Positions 57,798 to 64,000 of a stretch of DNA of 64,000 nt are shown one piece after another (within the stretch, counting starts at the first letter, position 1; each line of letters begins with the position of its first letter). The translations under genes were made by a program, and so were the position numbers. The notes under the pieces are model-generated. The model was not told where the DNA came from and did not search any database. It saw only the letters and a program-made list of their open reading frames with translations. Origin of the DNA: Bacillus sp. SM2101 (GTDB lineage: Bacteria; Bacillota; Bacilli; Bacillales; SM2101); assembly GCF_018588585.1 (NCBI RefSeq), contig NZ_JAEUFG010000009.1:168874-232873 (forward strand), in the 5' to 3' direction.

Positions 57798-57958
57798 GGG
57801 CTGTTCTCTTATTGATTATTGCAATTTGTTCTAAAATTTAAACACGCATTCTTGTAGCGTTGGTGGCATTTTCTACTTTTAAAATTTTTAAGTACTCATA
57901 AAACTCATCATATTGCTATTTCAAGTAAAGTAGTAACATAAGTTTACGAAAAGAGCCT
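57798..57958. repeat. Interspersed repeat with inverted ends, copy 6 (best preserved)
   Basis: Left end GGCTGTTCTCTTATTGATTA with TTGC, right end AACATAAGTTTACGAAAAG plus AGCCT; core TTTAAACACGCATTCTTGTA and GGTGGCATTTTCTAC. Confidence 0.75.
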
Positions 57959-58008
57959 AACAATTAAAATTATAAAAATAGCATTATAATTCATAGGGGG
58001 AATTAAGG

Positions 58009-58431
58009 TTGTTAAAATCAAAGAAAAAAATAGAAGTTCGTTATGCTGAGACAGATCAAATGGGGGTTGTTAATCATGCAAATTATTTAACATGGATGGA
58101 AGTAGGCAGAACAAAGTATATTCAAGATTTAGGATTTTCCTATGCAGCAATGGAGGATGATGGAATTTTGTGTCCAGTTCTTGAAGCACATGTTTCGTAT
58201 AAAAAGCCAATACGTTATGGAGAAATTGCAGAAATTACAACTTGGGTTGAAGAATATGATGGGTTGAGAGTTGTGTATGGCTACGAAATTACCAATTCCG
58301 AAAGCCAGTTAGCTGTATGTGGCACGACGAAGCATGTGTGTGTAAAAAAAGATTCTTTCCGCCCAATCAGTATAGCTAAATATTTTCCTGAATGGCATGA
58401 AGCATATGAAAAGGTAAAAAATCAACGATAA
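58009..58431 (+). CDS. yneP: Acyl-CoA thioesterase YneP (4HBT)
   Basis: A 140-residue hot-dog fold protein of the YbgC type: VRYAETDQMGVVNHANYLTWMEVGR carries the catalytic Asp, and the long helix follows. Such enzymes cleave acyl-CoA thioesters. The TTG start follows GGGGGAATTAAGG. Order tlp-yneP matches B. subtilis. Confidence 0.92.
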   Translation: MLKSKKKIEVRYAETDQMGVVNHANYLTWMEVGRTKYIQDLGFSYAAMEDDGILCPVLEAHVSYKKPIRYGEIAEITTWVEEYDGLRVVYGYEITNSESQLAVCGTTKHVCVKKDSFRPISIAKYFPEWHEAYEKVKNQR

Positions 58432-58870
58432 TTATATTTTATGTCGGAATGGATTAGAGAAATATTAGTTAATTGACAAAGCTTTTACAATAACATGAAG
58501 AAAAGGCATCCCATAGCCACCACATATACTATTGAGACAGCCGTTACGTCTGAAAGAAAATTTCAAGTTTTTTTACTTTCAGATCGTCTTTTTTATTAAG
58601 CTGTTTTCGTAATGGTTGTTGCTTCTCGTTCTAAACAAAAGCGTCTTTTTATATAATGTCTAGCTTCAAATATTTCCTTAGAAGGGAGGTGAGATCCAGC
58701 CTCACCTTCCGATACGGCTACCTTGCAAGCATTCAACAATAGTTTCGTGGCATCTTTTCTATAATATGATGATAAGTATCCATTGATAAGTATCCAAAAA
58801 TTCTTTTTACTATCGTAATGTTGTATAAATACAAATACAAAAGAGCCTATTATTACTATGAAATATTATG
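58432..58870. other. Gene-less stretch with repeat copy
   Basis: Repeat copy at 58598-58848: left end AAGCTGTTTTCGTAATGG with TTGTTGCTT, right end AAAAGAGCCT, interrupted in the middle by about 80 bases of other sequence including AAGGGAGGTGAGATCC. No gene seen. Confidence 0.5.
58598..58848. repeat. Interspersed repeat, copy 7 (interrupted)
   Basis: Clear left and right ends and the GTGGCATCTTTTCT core, but longer than other copies because of inserted sequence in the centre. Confidence 0.6.
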
Positions 58871-60031
58871 CTAAGGTTGTTCATCTAGCCATTGATACAT
58901 ATGTTCCATTGTATCATTATACATTTGCTCATATAGATGGTCATTGTTGGAACTAATCAGTTCACTTAAAATATGTGTTTCGAAATTACTTTGATATTGA
59001 TTCGATACATATGTAGGAGTAAATGTTGGATTGTCTAAGTGTATTTCATTTACATTACCTGAAAAACTTTTCGTTACAGTTATTTCAAATAATCCTCCTA
59101 TATCTTTATAGTCATTATATTGTCCTGACAGAAAGTTACCTAGAGAATAAACGACTATACTCTTAGAGCTATCATCTCTTTCAATCCACTCGATTGGCTG
59201 TAGTACATGTGGATGATGACCTATAATAATGTCTGCCCCTTCATTTGCTAGTAAATGAGCAAGTTCTTGCTGTTGAAAAGACGGGAACCGTTCATATTCA
59301 TTTCCCCAATGCATACTTACAACGATGACATCTACATCCGCCCTCAATTTTTTAATATCCTCTTTAATCTTTGTAACATTTATTACATTAACCAAGTATT
59401 CCTTTCCTTTAGGTATAGGTAAGCCATTCGTTCCATATGTATAGGCAAGAAAACCTACTGATATCTTATTATTTACAAGTATACGTGGTTGTTCTTTATC
59501 TTGATTACTACGATATCCCCCAACATAAGCCATATTGATTTTATCATAGTAAGCAGTAGCATTTAATACGGCACGTTCTCCACGATCTAGCGTATGGTTA
59601 TTTGCAATAGAAACAATATCAACGCCAGCAGCCTTTATAGTATCAGCTATGTTATAAGGGCTATTAAATCGTGGGTAAGTAGAAATTCCTAACTCTTTAC
59701 CACCAATCATGGATTCTTGATTTGCAAATGTAATATCTGGTTTTGTTAGTAGGGGAAATACATTGGACATCATAGGTGTAAAATCATAACCATCCGATGT
59801 TTTAGCATCGTTATATACTGTACTATGCAATAATATATCACCTACTGCTCCTATCGTTAAGCTAGTCGTAAAGTCTTTTTGGGACAAGTGATGAGTTTTA
59901 TTATGATGAGTATTAACAACTACCTGAACGCTTTGAGTATTAATAGATGTTAACAAAAACCAACTAAAAATGGATATACAAACTGTTACAGTTGTTCCTA
60001 ATGAAACGAACAAAATTTTCCGATACATCAT
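58871..60031 (-). CDS. CapA family (PGA_cap) protein
   Basis: The 386-residue protein has an N-terminal membrane anchor (about 5-28) and a calcineurin-like fold domain of the CapA type: GAVGDILLHS, NQESMIGG, NNHTLDRG, SMHWGNEYERFP, GHHPHVLQPIEW and SLGNFLSGQ. CapA belongs to poly-gamma-glutamate synthesis in B. anthracis, but lone members without capBC like this one are common and of unclear role. Inserted between yneP and plsY. Confidence 0.9.
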   Translation of the reverse strand: MMYRKILFVSLGTTVTVCISIFSWFLLTSINTQSVQVVVNTHHNKTHHLSQKDFTTSLTIGAVGDILLHSTVYNDAKTSDGYDFTPMMSNVFPLLTKPDITFANQESMIGGKELGISTYPRFNSPYNIADTIKAAGVDIVSIANNHTLDRGERAVLNATAYYDKINMAYVGGYRSNQDKEQPRILVNNKISVGFLAYTYGTNGLPIPKGKEYLVNVINVTKIKEDIKKLRADVDVIVVSMHWGNEYERFPSFQQQELAHLLANEGADIIIGHHPHVLQPIEWIERDDSSKSIVVYSLGNFLSGQYNDYKDIGGLFEITVTKSFSGNVNEIHLDNPTFTPTYVSNQYQSNFETHILSELISSNNDHLYEQMYNDTMEHMYQWLDEQP

Positions 60032-60684
60032 ATGTTTACCTCTATTTCTTTGTTTACATAAATTATAACAATTATTATAAAATCAGGTAATAAAAATGCA
60101 ATATATAATTAGGAATATGTTTAATTAGCAAAAAAATTATAAAGTATATTTTAAGGGGGAATTCCCCCTCATTACATACCTATAAATAAAACCAAAGATA
60201 AAATACTCCTAAAAGAATAAAGAAAAATGTTAGCACACCTTCTCCCTCCATTTTTGTTCAAAGAAAAAGCTTAAATCAGTATCTGCTAAATATATAACCT
60301 ACTAATTTAAATTCAGTACGGTTGGTAAAATAAATTTTCATATCGCTGGTGATGGGTTAGTTTATGTAATTTGAAAAAATTAAGTATGTTCTATTGTCCT
60401 AAATTATTAAAAATTGTTTTATTTTACGTCGCTTTTTTCCACAAAAAAAAGGAACTTCACATAGAAATTCCTTATAAATGGTAATATGTTGTTGTGAAAC
60501 AATGATTGTTGCTTTACGTTCTAAAATTTAAGCACGTATACATCTATAGCTCGTGACATCCTTTATATTTTACAATTATTGAGTTCACATTATACTCATC
60601 ATGCTTTGATTTTGTAGTGAAAAACAACAATGTTTACGAAAAGAGCTTTGAGAAAAAATGTTATGTATGATTGGACTTAAAGCG
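60032..60684. other. Gene-less stretch with repeat copy and tiny frame
   Basis: Holds a repeat copy at 60488-60647 and a 16-base perfect palindrome AGGGGGAATTCCCCCT near 60153-60168. On the minus strand a GTG-started 18-codon hydrophobic frame (MLTFFFILLGVFYLWFYL) lies about 60184-60240 after GGAGGGAG. Confidence 0.4.
60488..60647. repeat. Interspersed repeat with inverted ends, copy 8
   Basis: Left part GTTGTGAAACAATGATTG with TTGC, core TTTAAGCACGTATACATCTA, right end AATGTTTACGAAAAGAGCT. Confidence 0.7.
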
Positions 60685-61266
60685 TTACCATAATTTTGCT
60701 TTTGGTTCTGTTTTATTAATTAGTCGCGATATATTAGCTCTATGGCGATAAATAATAAATATTGTTAAAACACTAACTACGATAATTAACGGAACATCTT
60801 TTGTATAAAAGCTATAAAAGACTGTTAAAACACCTGCAAGCATAGAGGAGAGTGAAACATATCTTGTCATAATCAAAAGAAGAAAGAATACGATTACAGC
60901 GAACAAGAAAGTCAACGGCTGATAACCTAGCAGAACACCTCCCGATGTCGCTACTGCTTTACCACCTTTAAACTTTGCAAATACTGGAAACATATGACCG
61001 ACTGATGCGAATAATCCGATTAATAGTGGGTGAATATCAACTTCAATGAGAAAAGGCAGTAGTGCAGCTAACGTTCCTTTTAAAATATCACCCAGAGTTA
61101 CGATTATCCCAGCTTTTTTCCCCAATACACGAAAGGTGTTAGTACCCCCTAAATTTCCACTCCCATGTTCACGTATGTCTATATTATACCCTATTTTTCC
61201 AACTATAAGCCCAAATGGGATGGAACCTAATAGATATGCAATTACAATAATCATTACTTCTGACAT
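60685..61266 (-). CDS. plsY: Acyl-phosphate:glycerol-3-phosphate acyltransferase PlsY
   Basis: The 193-residue membrane enzyme makes lysophosphatidate from acyl-phosphate. The three catalytic loops are clear: [28 protein letters not shown] and [21 protein letters not shown]. About six membrane segments. AAGGAG precedes the ATG. Divergent from the GH18 gene. Confidence 0.96.
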   Translation of the reverse strand: MSEVMIIVIAYLLGSIPFGLIVGKIGYNIDIREHGSGNLGGTNTFRVLGKKAGIIVTLGDILKGTLAALLPFLIEVDIHPLLIGLFASVGHMFPVFAKFKGGKAVATSGGVLLGYQPLTFLFAVIVFFLLLIMTRYVSLSSMLAGVLTVFYSFYTKDVPLIIVVSVLTIFIIYRHRANISRLINKTEPKAKLW

Positions 61267-61430
61267 TTATGAATCTCCTTTGATAACAACGTTTCTATTT
61301 CTTTCATTTTACCACTTCTATCTAAAAACACCATACAATTTCATGAACATAAAAAAAATTATAAGAAAGGAAGAATTTATTCTTTTCAATTTGTGATTTA
61401 TTGCGTAATATGTCGATAGGAGGGGATTTT

Positions 61431-63170
61431 ATGTCAAGGCTTGAAACCTATAAAGAGAAAAAAACTAAAACACCCTATATTGTAATGGGATTAAGTATAT
61501 CTTTAATTATGATAGTATCTAGTATTTTATTATATATTTATTTATTACCTTCAACAGAAAGTGTTGAATACTTTCAGGCGGAAAATGACATTATTTTTGA
61601 AGGCGAGATGATGTCTACTGCGTATGTTGTTGATGACGCAATTTATTTCCCATTTTCATTTATTCAAGAAGAAATAGATTCTTCTATTGTTTTTGATGAA
61701 AACTCGAACTCTATTATTATTACTACGAGTAATAAAGTTTTACAGCTTCCTTCAGAGTCGTTAACTTATTTTATAAATGAAGAACCATTTAAGTTAGAGG
61801 TACCTGCTTTAGTTACAGAAGCAGGTGATCGTTATATTAATATTGATCAAATATTACAAATATATCCAATAGAAGTGAAACTGAATGATGAAACATCCGC
61901 TATTATTGTTCAAAAACACGGTCAAACATTGTTAACAGGTGTTGTAAAAGATAAATTAAATGAGCATGAATCAAGATTGAGGGTAGAGCCATCTCTTAAG
62001 TCAAAATACGTTGCGGAGTTAGATGGAAATGAATCTATTGTTATTGAAAAAGATGATCATAGTGAATATTACTTCATCAGAAAGGAAAACGGGATTGCAG
62101 GGTATATTAAAAAGAATTCGATAAGTTTAAACAAACCGACGACGGTTAATTTATCGAGAGATTTGCGTGCAGAACAAAGAATGTTAATAGATGGGCCTAT
62201 AAATTTAACTTGGGAAGCTGTGTACTCTAAAAATCCTGATACATCAACAATGCCACAGATGGACGGTTTAAATGTAGTTTCTCCCACTTGGTTTTCGCTG
62301 AAAAATAATGAGGGAGATGTTACAAATTTGGGATCTACGGCATATTCCGAATGGGCTAAACAACGTAATTATCAAGTATGGGCTGTATTTTCTAACGATT
62401 TTGACCCTGAAAAAACCCATGAAGCATTTAAAGATTTTGATACAAGACAAAAAATTATTCGCCAAATACTTCAATACAGTCAAATGTATGAGCTAGATGG
62501 CATCAACATTGACATTGAAAATGTTAATTTGGAAGATGGACCACTCGTCACACAATTTGTAAGAGAAGCAACACCTTACTTGCATGAAGCAGGGCTAGTA
62601 GTAAGCATGGATGTTACTTTTATATCTGAAAGTGAGAATTGGTCTAAGTTTTATGAAAGAGAAAAGCTAGCCGATGTTGTCGATTATATGATGGTTATGG
62701 CGTATGATGAACACTGGGCATCGTCACCTATTGCAGGTAGTGTAGCAAGTTTTCCTTGGGTGGAAAATAATCTAGAAAGAATACTAGAAGTGATTCCTAA
62801 CGACAGATTAATTTTAGGTGTCCCACTATATACACGAATATGGGAAGAGAAAGAGAATGATAATGGTGAAATAGAAGTATCTTCAAAGGCGCATTCTATT
62901 GAATTTGTCCTTGAGTGGATGAATGAACGTAATTTAGAACCAGCATATGACGAAAAATCTGGACAATACTACGTCGAATATATGGATGAAAAAGAACAAG
63001 CAATGTATAAAATTTGGATTGAAAATGACTATTCATTACAAAAGAGAGCTCAAATTGTACATTCGTATCAGCTGGCAGGTATAGCTACTTGGGCTAGAAC
63101 GTTTGGTAATGAAGGTGCTTGGACTGCCCTTTCTGACTCGTTAAAACATATCCAAGTCACGCAAAAGTAA
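61431..63170 (+). CDS. GH18 glycoside hydrolase-like protein with SH3-like module
   Basis: The 579-residue protein has a membrane anchor (about 16-38), a region like copper amine oxidase N-terminal repeats, an SH3-like part (LRVEPSLKSKYVAELDGNE ... GIAGYIKKN) and a C-terminal GH18 domain. The active site reads DGINIDIE: the catalytic Glu is there, and Asn replaces one Asp of the DxDxE motif, as in peptidoglycan-acting spore relatives such as YaaH. Likely cell-wall or cortex hydrolase, inference. ATG at 61431 follows AGGAGGGG. Confidence 0.87.
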   Translation: MSRLETYKEKKTKTPYIVMGLSISLIMIVSSILLYIYLLPSTESVEYFQAENDIIFEGEMMSTAYVVDDAIYFPFSFIQEEIDSSIVFDENSNSIIITTSNKVLQLPSESLTYFINEEPFKLEVPALVTEAGDRYINIDQILQIYPIEVKLNDETSAIIVQKHGQTLLTGVVKDKLNEHESRLRVEPSLKSKYVAELDGNESIVIEKDDHSEYYFIRKENGIAGYIKKNSISLNKPTTVNLSRDLRAEQRMLIDGPINLTWEAVYSKNPDTSTMPQMDGLNVVSPTWFSLKNNEGDVTNLGSTAYSEWAKQRNYQVWAVFSNDFDPEKTHEAFKDFDTRQKIIRQILQYSQMYELDGINIDIENVNLEDGPLVTQFVREATPYLHEAGLVVSMDVTFISESENWSKFYEREKLADVVDYMMVMAYDEHWASSPIAGSVASFPWVENNLERILEVIPNDRLILGVPLYTRIWEEKENDNGEIEVSSKAHSIEFVLEWMNERNLEPAYDEKSGQYYVEYMDEKEQAMYKIWIENDYSLQKRAQIVHSYQLAGIATWARTFGNEGAWTALSDSLKHIQVTQK

Positions 63171-63313
63171 GAGGTGTAACATTGGTTTGTACTTTGTATG
63201 TAAATAGATAAGATTGGATAGTGATTTGTTTTAAAATACGTAAGCATTTCTATTTCTGAGCTTAAGGTGATAGTGATACAATAAGTATATAACTAATACA
63301 TGGAGATGATTAG

Positions 63314-63727
63314 ATGGCAATTGAAATTCCAAATCGAGAAGAATTGGGAGAAATCTTAAAAAAAAGTAAACGGGTTGCGGTTGTTGGTCTCTCTGCCAAT
63401 CCAGAAAAAACATCCTACAAAGTTAGTAAAGTTATGCAGGATGCAGGATATGAAATCATCCCAGTCAATCCAACTGTTAATGAAGTATTAGGTGTCAAAG
63501 CAGTGAAATCTCTTCAAGAGATTGAAGGTCATGTAGATATCGTTAATGTATTTCGTCGGTCAGAGAAACTTTATGACGTTGCAAAGGAATTTGTAGAAAT
63601 AGATGCTGATGTTTTTTGGGCTCAATTAGGACTTATTAATGAAGAAGCATATCATTTTTTAAATGATAAAGGATACACTGTTGTTATGGATAGGTGTATT
63701 AAAGTTGAATATGTTGCTACAAAGTAA
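63314..63727 (+). CDS. yneT: CoA-binding protein YneT
   Basis: A 137-residue Rossmann protein: RVAVVGLSANPEKTSYKVSKVMQDAGYEIIPVNP binds the nucleotide part of CoA, and DRCIKVEY closes the domain. Function unknown. In B. subtilis it is followed by parE/parC; here the flank is a terminator and a group II intron. Weak GGAGATGAT precedes the ATG. Confidence 0.93.
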   Translation: MAIEIPNREELGEILKKSKRVAVVGLSANPEKTSYKVSKVMQDAGYEIIPVNPTVNEVLGVKAVKSLQEIEGHVDIVNVFRRSEKLYDVAKEFVEIDADVFWAQLGLINEEAYHFLNDKGYTVVMDRCIKVEYVATK

Positions 63728-63874
63728 GTTTGAACTCATTCTTCAATGACTGCTTTATTTTGCATAATTATTGTACAAATGCGACACACTATAAAAACAA
63801 CATGGTTGAATAATTGTTACTTTGTCATCCATGTCGCACAATAAGTAAATGTTCACAAATTTTCCTCCCTCTTG

Positions 63875-63907
63875 GAGTACTCATGAAAATTGAGTACTCT
63901 TTTTTCT
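63875..63907 (+). terminator. Terminator of yneT
   Basis: GAGTACTC ... GAGTACTC stem (each arm itself palindromic) followed by six T and CTA. Confidence 0.85.
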
Positions 63908-63908
63908 A

Positions 63909-64000
63909 GTGTGCCAGGCATGGCAACTATCTAGGTGGTGAAAGTCCACTGTGGGGGTACACATCGACCAACCACTAAGGAAGCGCAAGGTACTTACCGT
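63909..64000 (+). mobile_element. 5' end of a group II intron, class C-like
   Basis: Starts GTGTGCCAGGCATGG, matching the GUGYG 5' end and early domain I of class C introns such as the Oceanobacillus iheyensis intron (from memory GUGUGCCCGGCAUGG), followed by GGTGGTGAAAGTCCAC, which parallels GGGTGAGAGTCCC, and GCGCAAGG. It begins directly after a terminator hairpin, the usual target of class C introns. The remainder, including any reverse transcriptase gene, lies outside. Confidence 0.8.

Noticed and set aside
60153..60168. AGGGGGAATTCCCCCT as terminator of the capA-like gene region
   Set aside because: It lies upstream of that minus-strand gene, has no loop and no T run; probably chance or a small operator.

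Overview
The window is AT-rich chromosomal DNA from an endospore-forming member of the Bacillaceae. Evidence is the gene order lexA-yneA-yneB-ynzC-tkt-sirA-yneF ... ccdA-yneI-ccdC-yneK ... cotM ... sspP-sspO-citB-yneN-sspN-tlp-yneP-plsY-yneT, which follows the Bacillus subtilis chromosome closely, together with a SigY operon, several small acid-soluble spore proteins and strong AGGAGG ribosome binding sites with frequent GTG and TTG starts. A selenocysteine system and the repeat family suggest a species away from B. subtilis, perhaps an alkaliphile or anaerobe; that last point is inference.

Layout. 1-21.8 kb: loosely linked accessory and transport genes (broken lipoprotein, VOC protein, MOSC protein, chemoreceptor, marR plus MATE exporter, YdjO-like zinc-ribbon protein, EamA and RarD permeases, FAD oxidoreductase, the sigY-yxlCDFG operon, RocB-like peptidase, two alpha/beta hydrolases and a TetR regulator). 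22.4-35.8 kb: SOS and cell-cycle block (lexA, yneA, yneB, sirA), transketolase, a heterodimeric ABC exporter inserted between yneF and ccdA, and the cytochrome c maturation genes. 36-42 kb: an insertion relative to B. subtilis that holds three eight-repeat YVTN-type beta-propeller genes in alternating orientation, degraded phage-like genes and a truncated tyrosine recombinase, ending at a tRNA-Sec gene. 42.8-49.2 kb: selenocysteine locus with selB, selD (itself a selenoprotein with in-frame UGA), a short UGA-containing SelW/Rdx-like selenoprotein gene, and selA, with cotM among them. 49.2-63.7 kb: spore proteins, aconitase, MDR reductase, thioredoxin-like protein, thioesterase, CapA-like protein, PlsY, GH18 protein and CoA-binding protein. 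The last 90 bases look like the 5' end of a group II intron placed directly after a terminator.

How the parts work together. selD makes selenophosphate, selA converts seryl-tRNA-Sec to selenocysteyl-tRNA-Sec, and SelB delivers it at UGA codons; both UGA genes here carry a hairpin with a GTT apical loop shortly after the UGA. lexA and yneA share a divergent region with three SOS boxes. The sigY operon has an ECF-type promoter of its own.

Many intergenic gaps hold degenerate copies of one 120-170 bp element whose ends are inverted repeats (AGGCT-TTTTCGTAA ... TTTACGAAAAGAGCCT); one locus near 55 kb has about three and a half tandem units. Positions of starts were chosen from Shine-Dalgarno spacing and family alignment from memory; no database search was possible.
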